A stretch of 64,000 bases of DNA from JAZTZP01 sp045637525 (GTDB lineage: Bacteria; Bacillota; Clostridia; UBA1381), in the NCBI GenBank assembly GCA_045637525.1, contig JAZTZP010000159.1, positions 62,001 through 126,000 of the forward strand. The letters run 5' to 3'. Under the pieces are notes generated by a model. The model was not told the origin of the DNA and made no database searches. It saw only the letters and a program-made list of their open reading frames with translations. Below, piece after piece: positions 27,372-37,600 of this stretch. The translations under genes and the position numbers were made by a program. Position 1 is the first letter of the stretch. Every line of letters begins with the position of its first letter.

Positions 27372-29804
27372 TTAGTTTAAATTCATTCCTACCCATATCG
27401 GTATACTGTAGCCGTTTTCAAGTCTTATCATTACAGCACCGAATGCTACGTTATTCTTACAAAGTCCTGTGTCGGTTCCAATTTCTACCGTAACGGTTTT
27501 TCCGTCATCGGAAATCTCTGCATCACTTACTGTAATCCAGTCACCTGTCTTATCAATCTTTATGCCCGAAACAGGACTTTCAAATGTAATACTCAAATTT
27601 TCAGTTTCTCCCTGATTTAATAAAACTCTGTATTTATCAGCCTGTGCTTTTATTGGTCTATATGGCATAAAGGAAATATCAGAATTTCCATAAACGCCTG
27701 CATCCGTACCGTCGCCGAAATTATCAAGGTTAGTTGCCGCTCCTTTTCCGGGACTTTCCTCCGTCAGGCGGAAATCTCCGCTTTCTTTATTTATATACGA
27801 CGCTTTAGCATATTTTATATTCTTACCTGCAATAGATGACGGAATATTTGTATTTCTCCAAAGTATATCATAATCAATAGTATCCTGCTCATTTACATCA
27901 GTCTTAAAGCTTATTGCCTCTCTGGTCTCTGATACGATAATATTGTTTCTGCTTTCAATATGATATTCTCCGCCAACATTCGTTATTCCATAGCCGAAAA
28001 CATCTATGGTATTATTAAAAATAAACATTTTTCCGGGGAAGTTACTTTCTCCGCCGCCTCCGGCTTTGATTGCTCCGCCTGAATAACTTTTACCTGGCTT
28101 TAATGCACTTATCTGATTTTCATAGATATACGAGGGACCGGCAGTATTGGAAGCTGTACTTACTCCGCACAAGAAATTCTCTACACGGTTTCTGAAAAAT
28201 CTAACATTCATCTGAGAGCCGTCAAGCTCTGTTCCGTCATCTGCACCATTTGCAATGAAATTGCCGTAAATATCAGCATTCTTTCCTGCACCTCCACCAA
28301 TATCCGAATTCCCAAAGGATTCTATAGCATCGTTAAATAAATGCTCATCATTTCCTACAAAGTCATTATATCTTATAACCAAAGCGTTACTATCAAAATA
28401 ATAAATTCCGCAAGGCCCATTGGGATGGACATTTTGATAGTGTTCACCATCCCAAAGATTTGCTGTGCCCTTAGGGTCGTGAATAAAGCATCTCTCAACC
28501 GTTACAGAATCCGCATAATGAATACGTATTGCTGCTGTACAGTTCGGAATATCTCCATCTATTTTATACAGTCCCTCATATGGATAGAATAATCCTTTTC
28601 TTCCCCAGCCTGATATATCGCAATTTATGATTCTGATATTATTACATGTATCTGTCATGTTGATTCCGTTTCTCGAACCGCCCACAACTGTTACATTCTC
28701 AAAAATCACATATCGGCAGTTATCAAACAAAACCGCATCTCTGATATTTCCGTCAGCTAAAACAGGAGTGCTATCATCTCCTACAATCTTTATCCAGCCA
28801 TTTTCACTTCCCTGAATGTCCTGAATTAAAAGACTTCCGCCATTGTAAAGCTGACTGAGAGGTATAGTTTTTGCAATTGGCGGATTATCTGACCAGGTTT
28901 TAAAGCTTTCAGAGTATTCACTAATCACTTCACCGGTTTCTGATAACTCTTCTATTTTAACATCGTAATCAGTTCCGCTTTCTAACTTTACTATGCTACC
29001 TCTGAATTGCGGTACATCAGCATTTATATCCTTATACGGTCTGTATGCTTTATCCCACTCTGTGTCAGAAGCCTTCTTATAATATACATTTACATCTTCT
29101 GCGTCGCTTTCGTAATAATAGCTTACGCTTTCATAAGTAGGAACTAAATTCAGTCCACCGCTTTGTGCTGCAACATATTCTGAATATGTATGTTCATCTA
29201 TTGCAACCGTTTTTGCCACATTGGTTTTTAAATAAATTTTGCCGTCGGCAATTATCTTAACGGCATAATATTTATCGCTTAAATTTGTTGAAAATGCACC
29301 TTTCCACTTACCATCTGTATACTGTGGCTTTGGAGCACTATGATAATAGAGTTTTTGTTCTTTGTCATACGTTATGTTTGTATCACTCGTAAGCTTATAC
29401 AACACCTTAACATCTGCTGTTTCCGGCAGATTAATCTCATAGGATATACTATCGTGTCCTGAACTAAATTTAGTATTAGCCCACCACCAGAGAGCACTTG
29501 TAATATATTCAGGCTTTATGTAGTTTGTTTTTATGTCTATCTTTTTATTTTCTTCATCAATATTTGAAATAGTTGTTCCAAATGCATTTTCAATTGCCGC
29601 AAAAGGAACCATCAGCACTGTATCTTCGAATAAATAAGGCTCTGTGATTTTAAAAGTCTGCCCATTTGCTTTCATTTCACTTTCACCTAATGTTACTTCC
29701 ATACTTTTGCCGTCCTCACGTACAGCGGTGAAAGTATCACCGCTGTATGTAAGTTCAATATCCATATTATTCAATATGTTTTTTGCCGGGACGATTACAT
29801 CCAT
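27372..29804 (-). CDS. Parallel beta-helix polysaccharide-active enzyme; in-frame continuation after a UGA
   Basis: The 810 codons from the first ATG encode most of a copper-amine-oxidase-N-like domain (about 1-95) and fibronectin-like strands (about 100-300). A right-handed parallel beta-helix (about 310-680; NCRYVIFENVTVVGG, RIINCDISGWG, LVIRYNDFVGND, MFIFNNTIDVFG) and a C-terminal beta domain follow. The fold is that of pectin lyases and related enzymes; I cannot name the family. There is no signal peptide and no ribosome-binding site at 29804. The frame is open for 20 more codons up to a UGA at 29865-29867, which ends the upstream secreted protein in the same frame, and those 20 codons complete the first strand of the amine-oxidase-like domain. 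This is therefore probably the second half of one interrupted protein. It is a paralogue of 34607-38377. Confidence 0.8.
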   Translation of the reverse strand: MDVIVPAKNILNNMDIELTYSGDTFTAVREDGKSMEVTLGESEMKANGQTFKITEPYLFEDTVLMVPFAAIENAFGTTISNIDEENKKIDIKTNYIKPEYITSALWWWANTKFSSGHDSISYEINLPETADVKVLYKLTSDTNITYDKEQKLYYHSAPKPQYTDGKWKGAFSTNLSDKYYAVKIIADGKIYLKTNVAKTVAIDEHTYSEYVAAQSGGLNLVPTYESVSYYYESDAEDVNVYYKKASDTEWDKAYRPYKDINADVPQFRGSIVKLESGTDYDVKIEELSETGEVISEYSESFKTWSDNPPIAKTIPLSQLYNGGSLLIQDIQGSENGWIKIVGDDSTPVLADGNIRDAVLFDNCRYVIFENVTVVGGSRNGINMTDTCNNIRIINCDISGWGRKGLFYPYEGLYKIDGDIPNCTAAIRIHYADSVTVERCFIHDPKGTANLWDGEHYQNVHPNGPCGIYYFDSNALVIRYNDFVGNDEHLFNDAIESFGNSDIGGGAGKNADIYGNFIANGADDGTELDGSQMNVRFFRNRVENFLCGVSTASNTAGPSYIYENQISALKPGKSYSGGAIKAGGGGESNFPGKMFIFNNTIDVFGYGITNVGGEYHIESRNNIIVSETREAISFKTDVNEQDTIDYDILWRNTNIPSSIAGKNIKYAKASYINKESGDFRLTEESPGKGAATNLDNFGDGTDAGVYGNSDISFMPYRPIKAQADKYRVLLNQGETENLSITFESPVSGIKIDKTGDWITVSDAEISDDGKTVTVEIGTDTGLCKNNVAFGAVMIRLENGYSIPIWVGMNLN

Positions 29805-29864
29805 TCCATCAAAAACAACAGCTGTATCAAGTGATACTATTGTGTTGTCAATGGTAACTGCCCT

Positions 29865-29867
29865 TCA
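29865..29867 (-). other. In-frame UGA splitting a 2375-codon reading frame
   Basis: The codons read GCT-GAT-GAA-TGA-AGG-GCA-GTT. The 60 bases between this UGA and the next ATG (29804) are open and in frame, and they encode RAVTIDNTIVSLDTAVVFDG, a plausible start of the amine-oxidase-like domain. UGA is used as an ordinary stop elsewhere in the window (for example at 20033), so genome-wide recoding is not the explanation. Confidence 0.9.
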
Positions 29868-32800
29868 TTCATCAGCTAAATTCTGAACAAAAGGAAATCC
29901 CATTTCTTTAAACTCACTGATAAGCCAATTTGCGCAGTACATTGCACCATCTTCTGAAAGATGAGTTGTGTCTAAAGATTCCCCTTCTTTCTGTGAATAG
30001 AAATATTCATAGGTTGTTGATGTTGTTCCCTCTGCTGTAAATAACTCTCTTAAATGTGCATTCATATTGATAACAGGAATATTATTTTCTGTTCCTGCAT
30101 CTATAAGAGTCTGAACATAATTTCCGTTTTCTGTCGTATGAGTTACCTTTAATGTTCCATCATCATTCCATAGATATCTTGGAACTGCTGTTACTAAAAT
30201 CGGTATGCCACCCTGTTCCTTAACATCATTTGCAATTCTTATAAGGTTAGCTTTATATTCAACAGCATCTATATATTTCTGGTCGTTATGACAAAGTGAA
30301 ATTATAACATAATCGCCCTGCTTCACATCTTTTAACAAAGCATCAAGTCTGCCTTCTTCATACCAACTTTCTGTTTTTGAACCCGGATGAGCCTTATTGT
30401 TGATATTAATATCAGTTTTTGCACAAATCACGCTTAATGCCTGACCTATACCATAGTCCGGCTGAAGTCCTTTATAGGCATCAAGAGTATAATCTGAATA
30501 AGTTGAAGCTGCAACAATGTGAATTGTCGGTTTTTCAGGAGATACTTCTCTTACCTTCTGAACTGGCATCAATGTACCATCTTCCCATACAAAGTACTTG
30601 ATTTCGCTGTTTTTATTTACTGCCATATCAAGAGTTTTTGTTCCATTTGTTACAGGCGCTGGTTTTGCACTCTGAAGTCTTCCGCCCTCATAAGCTGCTG
30701 CGTAGAATATTAAATCATTATTTGTTGAATTATTCTTAAGTGAAACACTCTTTAACTTTCCGCCGTCTACAGGTCCGTAAACTACATTACCCTCAGCATC
30801 TTCAAATATAGCTTCATTAATTTCAACCATCACTCTCGGATGAACTGTTACGTTATATGTCTTTGATACTGATTTGTCGCCTCTTGAAAGTGTATATGTA
30901 ATTGCTACATCAACACTTCCGCCTATAGGCTGAGTAACATTTAAGTCACCATCAATATATCCAGCCGGCTCCGAGATTACAGCTAATTCTACGCCATCAT
31001 CAGAAAAGTCAGGCTTTTCAAGCTTATCCGTATAAATATCTGTACGCACCTTTATCTGTGACATATACATATTTAAGTCACCCTGCAATCTTTCTACTGC
31101 ATCTGTTATTTCTGCCTCAGTTGCATAAATATCTTTGTAAACTGCTACTGCATTTGCAAGAATTCCAGCATCTGCCATTGAATAATATTTGCAGATTTCA
31201 TTGTAGAGTGCTTTTTTATCAGCTTCAGGAGATGCATCTTTATATGTCATTACACGAAGATTATCAATTGCAAATGTATATCCTGCTGAGCCTTTAGTAT
31301 CTGAGCCATTACCCCAGTTAAATCTTATTTCTGCAATATTACTTGCAGCATCAGATGCTAAGTCAATATTTCCAATCGGGTTATTATCCTCTGTTCTGTC
31401 AAGCATTTGAACACCATCTACATAAACGGATGCTATCTGCTTATTGTATAAATCAAGAACAAGTTTTACATTCTTATTATAACCATCAGCAAGTCCCACT
31501 GTGCTGTATTTACCCACCTGATTATCAACGTCTACATATCCTACACCAACTCTTACAAGATCTGAGCCAATATTTATCTGTCCTAAATCATTACCGTTTA
31601 CATCATAAAGGCTGCAAGCAAGAGTTGAGTACTTTGCATCTACCTTTGCATCAAAAGATATTTCTGCAAACTGGCCTGCTGCTGCGTTTTCAAAATCCAC
31701 GACATTTTTCAAGGTAAAGTTTGCTATCGGGTACATAAACTTCACTGCACTTGAGTCACCTGCCTGCTCTCCTTGAAGCACTGAGAACATATTATTGAAA
31801 ATCGGATTTTTATCCGTTGCAGTCGCAATAGTTTCAGTTGCGGCAGCATTCTTATTATATGTTGTACGGTATGTGAAATCATCATAGCTTCCATCTGCAC
31901 CGCCTTCAAAATCTTCAAAAGCCAAAGTCTTTATTCCACTTACCACTATTGTCTGTAACGCTGCCAAAGCATAATCAATGTCTTCCTTTGATGCAAGAGG
32001 ATTTATTGCAACTTCTAAAGCACTATTAAACTTAGTCTGATCACTATCACTGAATGAATATTCATAAATTTCAGCTATTTTTGCACGAAGTGCAGTTTTA
32101 TTTGCTATAGGCGATGTTCCGTCCTCTGATGTGTAAGTTACAACATTTACATTATCAAGATATAATGTATCGATAGTTGCGGCTTTGGCTATATAAATTC
32201 TGAATTGATTGATTGATTCTGCTGTAGCTTCTGCACACGCAAGAGGTTCTTGGGATAAATCTGCCACAAGTTCATCATTTGCATAAATTCCAACAACTGT
32301 TTTTGCATTCAGGTCTACACGAACTCTGATATTATTAAATTTCTTGTTTGTTCCCGATGCTATTGTTGCATGTGTTGTCGTATTATTACTGATAAGCGCT
32401 CCTGATCCATTTAAGTTCAGATTATAAAGACTACCACCAAAATCAAATAATACACCGGTTGTCCCTTTTTCAAGTTTAAGATCATATGCAAATTCCGCAT
32501 ATGAATTTTCCGGAGCATTCTCTCCTATTTCAATAGGTGTATCTAATGTAAATACCATACGTTGCACGCTTGCCGGCTTGCTCTGAGCATATTTTAACAT
32601 TGCTCCATAATAAGGAATAGGATTTTCATCAATTACCGGAGCACCCGCCTTTGTTCCTCCCGATCCCGCTATATGCTGCAACTGCATTCCGTTATGAGTT
32701 CCCACAACTGTTGTTGCATCACAATTATCAAAGGTTGCAGAAGCTACAACTTTAGGAAGTCCACTTGGGTTGATGTTTTCTAAAGCCACCACCATTGCAT

Positions 32801-34496
32801 CAACATCGCTCTGAGATGCTGCAGGATTTTTAGCTAATGCTACAGCATTATCAAATATAACCTTTGCGCTTTCGCTTAAGTCAGCTCCTATAAATTCGTC
32901 AAGTTCCGCACGAAGCGCAGTTTTATTTGCTATAGGCGATGTTCCGTCCTCTGATGTGTAAGTTACAACATTTACATTGTCAAGATATAATGTATCGTTA
33001 ACTGCGGCTTTGGCTATATAAATTCTAAATTGATTGATTGATTCTGCTGTAGCTTCTGCACACGCAAGAGGTTCTTGGGATAAATCTGCCACAAGTTCAT
33101 CATTTGCATAAATTCCAACAACTGTTTTTGCATCCAGGTCTACACGAACTCTGATATTATTAAATACCTTATTTGTTCCGGATGCTATTGTTGCATGTGT
33201 TGTCGTATTATTACTGATAAGCGCTCCTGATCCATTTAAGTTCAGATTATAAAGACTACCACCAAAATCAAATAATACACCGGTTGTCCCGTTTTCAAGT
33301 TTAAGATCATATGCAAATTCCGCATATGAATTTTCCGGAGCATTCTCTCCTATTTCAATAGGTGTATCTAATGTAAATACCATACGTTGCACGCTTGCCG
33401 GCTTGCTCTGAGCATATGTTAGCATTGCTCCATAATAAGGAACAGAATTTTCAACAATTACCGGAGCACCCGCCGTTGTTCCTCCCGATCCCGCTATATG
33501 CTGCAACTTCATTCCGTTATGAGTTCCCACAACTGTTGTTGCATCACAATTATCAAAGGTTGCAGAAGCCACAATTACAGGGAATTCGCTTGGGTTGATG
33601 TTTCCTAAAGCCGCCACAATTGCATCAACATCACTCTGAGATGCTATAGGGTTTTTAGCTAATGCTACCGCATTATCAAATGTAACCTTTGCACTTCCGC
33701 TTAAGCCAACTCTTGTAAATTTGTCAAGTTCTGCACGAAGCGAAGCCTTATTTGCTATAGGCGATGTTCCGTCCTCTGATGTATAAGTTACAACATTTAC
33801 ATTATCAAGATATAATGTATCGGTAACCGAACCTTTGCCTATCCAAAATCTGAATTGATTAATTGTTTCAGCTGTAGTTTCTTTCCACGCAAGAGGTTCT
33901 TCGGATAAATCTGCAACAAGTTCATCATTTGCATAAATTCCAACAACTGTTTTTGCATCAAGGTCTACACGAACTCTGATATTATTAAATACCTTATTTG
34001 TTCCCGATGCTATTGTTGCATGTGTTGTAGTATTATTACCGATAAGCTGTCCTAATGCATTTAAGTTCAGAATATAAAGACCACCACCAAAATCAAATGT
34101 TACACCGGTGGTCTTATTCTCAAGCTTAATATCATACGAAAATTCTGCATATGAATTTTCCGAAGCATTCACTCCTATAGCAATAGGTTCATCTAACGTA
34201 AATACCATACGCTGCAAATTCCCCGGACTGCTCTGAGCATATTTTAGCATTGCTCCATAATAAGGTATAGGATTTTCAACAATTACCGGAGCACCATCCT
34301 TTGTCTTTCCGGCTTCCGGTTTGTGTTCCAATGCCATTCCGTTATGAGTTCCCTCAGCTGATGTTACAGCGTCAAAATCAGCTTTTGCGTAATTGGCATC
34401 TATATTCTGAGCAAATCCGCTCATTGTGCCAAACGTTCCCAGCAACATAGATAACGCCATCAACATTGCTATACTTTTGTTAAATAGTTTTTTCAT
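29865..34496 (-). CDS. Giant secreted protein: three LamG-like modules, Ig-like domain and SGNH/RGAE-like esterase
   Basis: This 1543-residue protein has a signal peptide (1-29). Three tandem ~275-residue modules follow (about 36-309, 310-584, 585-858), each a LamG-like sandwich plus a small helical tail. A fourth, diverged sandwich lies at about 885-1130 and an Ig-like domain at about 1180-1230. The C-terminal SGNH hydrolase (about 1316-1543) resembles rhamnogalacturonan acetylesterases (CE12), with CHND (oxyanion block) and DTTHLSEDG (Asp-His block). The nucleophile block reads VAASTYSDY instead of the usual GDST, so activity is uncertain. The start at 34496 is set by AAGGAGAG. It ends at a UGA, after which the same frame stays open through the beta-helix protein at 27372-29804. 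No SLH domain is present. Confidence 0.87.
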   Translation of the reverse strand: MKKLFNKSIAMLMALSMLLGTFGTMSGFAQNIDANYAKADFDAVTSAEGTHNGMALEHKPEAGKTKDGAPVIVENPIPYYGAMLKYAQSSPGNLQRMVFTLDEPIAIGVNASENSYAEFSYDIKLENKTTGVTFDFGGGLYILNLNALGQLIGNNTTTHATIASGTNKVFNNIRVRVDLDAKTVVGIYANDELVADLSEEPLAWKETTAETINQFRFWIGKGSVTDTLYLDNVNVVTYTSEDGTSPIANKASLRAELDKFTRVGLSGSAKVTFDNAVALAKNPIASQSDVDAIVAALGNINPSEFPVIVASATFDNCDATTVVGTHNGMKLQHIAGSGGTTAGAPVIVENSVPYYGAMLTYAQSKPASVQRMVFTLDTPIEIGENAPENSYAEFAYDLKLENGTTGVLFDFGGSLYNLNLNGSGALISNNTTTHATIASGTNKVFNNIRVRVDLDAKTVVGIYANDELVADLSQEPLACAEATAESINQFRIYIAKAAVNDTLYLDNVNVVTYTSEDGTSPIANKTALRAELDEFIGADLSESAKVIFDNAVALAKNPAASQSDVDAMVVALENINPSGLPKVVASATFDNCDATTVVGTHNGMQLQHIAGSGGTKAGAPVIDENPIPYYGAMLKYAQSKPASVQRMVFTLDTPIEIGENAPENSYAEFAYDLKLEKGTTGVLFDFGGSLYNLNLNGSGALISNNTTTHATIASGTNKKFNNIRVRVDLNAKTVVGIYANDELVADLSQEPLACAEATAESINQFRIYIAKAATIDTLYLDNVNVVTYTSEDGTSPIANKTALRAKIAEIYEYSFSDSDQTKFNSALEVAINPLASKEDIDYALAALQTIVVSGIKTLAFEDFEGGADGSYDDFTYRTTYNKNAAATETIATATDKNPIFNNMFSVLQGEQAGDSSAVKFMYPIANFTLKNVVDFENAAAGQFAEISFDAKVDAKYSTLACSLYDVNGNDLGQINIGSDLVRVGVGYVDVDNQVGKYSTVGLADGYNKNVKLVLDLYNKQIASVYVDGVQMLDRTEDNNPIGNIDLASDAASNIAEIRFNWGNGSDTKGSAGYTFAIDNLRVMTYKDASPEADKKALYNEICKYYSMADAGILANAVAVYKDIYATEAEITDAVERLQGDLNMYMSQIKVRTDIYTDKLEKPDFSDDGVELAVISEPAGYIDGDLNVTQPIGGSVDVAITYTLSRGDKSVSKTYNVTVHPRVMVEINEAIFEDAEGNVVYGPVDGGKLKSVSLKNNSTNNDLIFYAAAYEGGRLQSAKPAPVTNGTKTLDMAVNKNSEIKYFVWEDGTLMPVQKVREVSPEKPTIHIVAASTYSDYTLDAYKGLQPDYGIGQALSVICAKTDININNKAHPGSKTESWYEEGRLDALLKDVKQGDYVIISLCHNDQKYIDAVEYKANLIRIANDVKEQGGIPILVTAVPRYLWNDDGTLKVTHTTENGNYVQTLIDAGTENNIPVINMNAHLRELFTAEGTTSTTYEYFYSQKEGESLDTTHLSEDGAMYCANWLISEFKEMGFPFVQNLADE
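31922..34391 (-). repeat. Three tandem ~825-bp domain repeats
   Basis: The copies lie at about 33570-34391, 32745-33569 and 31922-32744. Copies two and three are nearly identical at DNA level over long runs (for example around 33005-33175 and 32165-32335), which implies recent duplication or gene conversion. Copy one is more diverged. A fourth copy is in the SLH gene at 25316-26134. Confidence 0.88.
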
Positions 34497-34565
34497 ATTT
34501 TTCTCTCCTTTTATATTTTTTATTCTCAAAAGCCCTTTCTTCTCTTTGGACTTGAAAATACCTTT

Positions 34566-34624
34566 AAATCTTTATCGTAATAAAGATTTATATCAGACAT
34601 TGCATATCATTGCGGATGATATGC
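34566..34624 (-). promoter_or_regulatory. Two consecutive hairpins at a gene junction in the operon
   Basis: AAATCTTTA arms (34566-34574 and 34581-34589, 6-base loop) and GCATATCAT arms (34602-34610 and 34616-34624, 5-base loop) flank the stop codon of the upstream beta-helix gene. Neither is followed by a clear U-run, so an RNA-stability or processing role is more likely than termination. Confidence 0.4.
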
Positions 34625-37600
34625 ATACACAGTAACCGGTACAGAAAATCCTTCTTCTGTTCTGAGCATCAGCATACCGTTTCCTTCATCAAACTCGTAG
34701 CCTGTAAGGTCTACTTTAATCTTAACCTTAATATCACTGTTTGGAACAAGTTCTCCTGTAACAGGTGATAAAATTTCAAACCATGTATAATCTTTATTCT
34801 TATCAAGCTTATACTTCTGCCCCTGAGGCACATCTCCGACATGAAAAGTTATTGTTGCACTACCGCCGTCTGCAATATCTACTCTGTATTTATCAGCCCA
34901 CATATCAATTGGTCTGTTTGGCAGCATCTTAAAGGCATTCCCCTTCTCAAACGCACCAATATCAGGCATTCCGTCAGTTACATAATGCTCACTAAAGCCA
35001 TCAAGCCACTCGCCTGAGTTTAACCCCGGATGATTGTCAGTCAGATTAAAATCATATATACTCTTATTCTCAAACTTAGGTAACGCATCATTTTTAGTAA
35101 ATAAAATATTGTGTTCAAGATTTTCAGTCTTCGAACCCCATTTCGGAGTTCCGATAATTAAATTATAATTAATATCAAATCGCTCTATATCATTATTTGT
35201 CCCTGTAGTACCGACTGCTGTCTGCGTACCGTCTGCAGCATTAACGAAATTGTTTTTCATTTCCGTAGGCCATACACCGCTACTATTATAAGCACCTCTC
35301 CTGTCATTATCCATGGTGTTATTAAACATAAACACCTTACCTGCATACCCGTCAGGTCCTGTTCCACCCATTTTAATCGCAGTTCCTCCTACGGCACGGT
35401 CAGCATCAGCATTCAGCTCAGTTCCAAGATTTGTTATAAGATTATTAAAAAGATATGCTGGCCCAACCGTTGTTTTCGCAGTAGATATTCCACAAAGAGC
35501 CTGTTCCATTCTGTTTTCGTAAACTCTGGTATTCACCATAGGACCATCAAGCTCCATTATATCATCCTGAGTGCCGTAGAACATATTACCATATATATCA
35601 GAATTTTTTCTCACGCTCGACTCCGTTAAATTTGAATTTAAAAATCCCTCAATACAGTCATTAAATCTGTGCTTGTCACTTCCTATAATATCATTATATC
35701 TTATAACAATTCCGCCCCTTGCACCCACGAAAATTCCGGAAGAACCACACGGATGATTATTTGTACCATCCGGTCTCCGCCAAGGATTTGTTCTCATATT
35801 TGCATCATGAATATAACATCGCTCAATTAAAATATCCTCAATCCCATTCATAAGATTTATACCACCCATAAGGTTTCCTACATAACCATTTACAAAATAC
35901 AAGCCCAGGTACGGGTCATAAACACCGTCGCCAGGTCCCCAGTCTGAAATATCGCAGTTTCTTATGTGAATATTTGTAGAAGTGTTTACTATACTGATAC
36001 CGTTTTTCCATCCGCCTAAAATCACCGCATTTTCAAATACAAGGTAATGACATTCTGAAATATAAACTGCTTCCATATCATTAAGACTTGCATCAATTGT
36101 CTGTCCTTCACAGTCAATCTTTATCCATCCGTCTTCAGTTCCGCTAATATTTTGAAGCTGAAGAGGTCCTTTACCGGCATATATTTCAGACAATTTAATC
36201 GTCTTTGCAATTGGTACATCAGTTGTTTTGGTTTTTACCGTTGTCAACTTCTGATTTATAGCATTTCCTGTTTCGTCATAAAGGACTGCTTTTATCTCAT
36301 ACTCTGTTCCTTCTTCAAGCTTTACAATACTTCCGCGGAATTGTCCTGTCTTTGTATCATTTTGAGGTTTATGAGCTTTTTTCCATCCTTCGTCTCCTAC
36401 CTTGCGATATTCAACCTTACAGCTTTTTACAGTCCCAAGCTCATAATCTATGTAATAGCTCATATTCTCAAATGTACTCTCTGCTAAAAGCTCACCGCTT
36501 GTATTGATTCCGGCATCGGTTTTAAATTCTTCTACGGTTTGCTCTCTATAAAACCCTTCTACACAGTCAAGATTTCTGGCAATAAACAAATCTTCTTTAC
36601 CTTTGTCTATTATGCTTACCATTACATCAAAAGGAATTGTTTTTGCATCAAAATCATCTCTTATATCCGCACGTCTTGTATAGAATGCGCCATCTTTATA
36701 ATAAGGCTTTGGACACTCAACCCATGTATCTGCATACCATAAAAATCCCCAGCCTACTGCTGAAACCTTATAGTCATAACCACCTGTACTTAAGTCCTTG
36801 AAGCTGTCAAACCAGTTCTGTTTGCCTACCCCCTCTCTATCCTCATCATTTTGTCTTACAAAGACACGAATTTTTACATCAGGGTTATCATAAGGAATCT
36901 TAAGATTAATATCCCTTTTAAGATTCTTAAGTCCTATTATTTCACCCTCTTTTGCTTCCCTCGCATTTTCTTCATAAGGATCAAATATGTAAAGGCAATT
37001 CATAACCTCATCATATTCCCAATCAAAACCAAAGGCTGTTTTGAAAATGCTTAAAGGAACCATATATGTACCGCCTACCGGCTTTGGAAGCATACCCATC
37101 GACATCCGTTTACCATTAACTATCGCCATTTTGGAATCAGGATGAAATTTTACATAATTTCTGCCACGGGATAACATTATGTATCCGTCTTTTTCGGTCC
37201 GTTCAAGTCCTAATCCCTTATCCATATTAGTAAATGGCAAAGTCAACACTCCATCGACAAATTCAACAGGAGCATCAGTTCTGTTTCTTACTCCGTTTAC
37301 CCATATTCTTGTACTTTTTAGTGCCGCTTCTCTTGCATTTTCAAGAAAGCTGTCAGGCTTTACAGGCTCACCCGGCAATGCTCCTTTGCCTATCGGTGTG
37401 TACCATGTCTGATTCGTTAAAATAATACAGTCAATATACTGACCTGCCACATTACCCTGAACATCCAAAGTATGCCAGCCCTCGTCAAGATTAAAGGTTT
37501 TCATATTACGCCATGTCCATGTTACTGATGGGACTGCATTACTGTTTGCATAGCCTGTATTGTCTATACCGAACCAACTTGATTTCTGAACAGGATTAAG

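Noticed and set aside
29865..29867. Genome-wide reassignment of UGA, or selenocysteine at this codon
   Set aside because: Other genes here end at UGA, and nothing about the local domain suggests a redox selenocysteine. A local nonsense change or readthrough is simpler.
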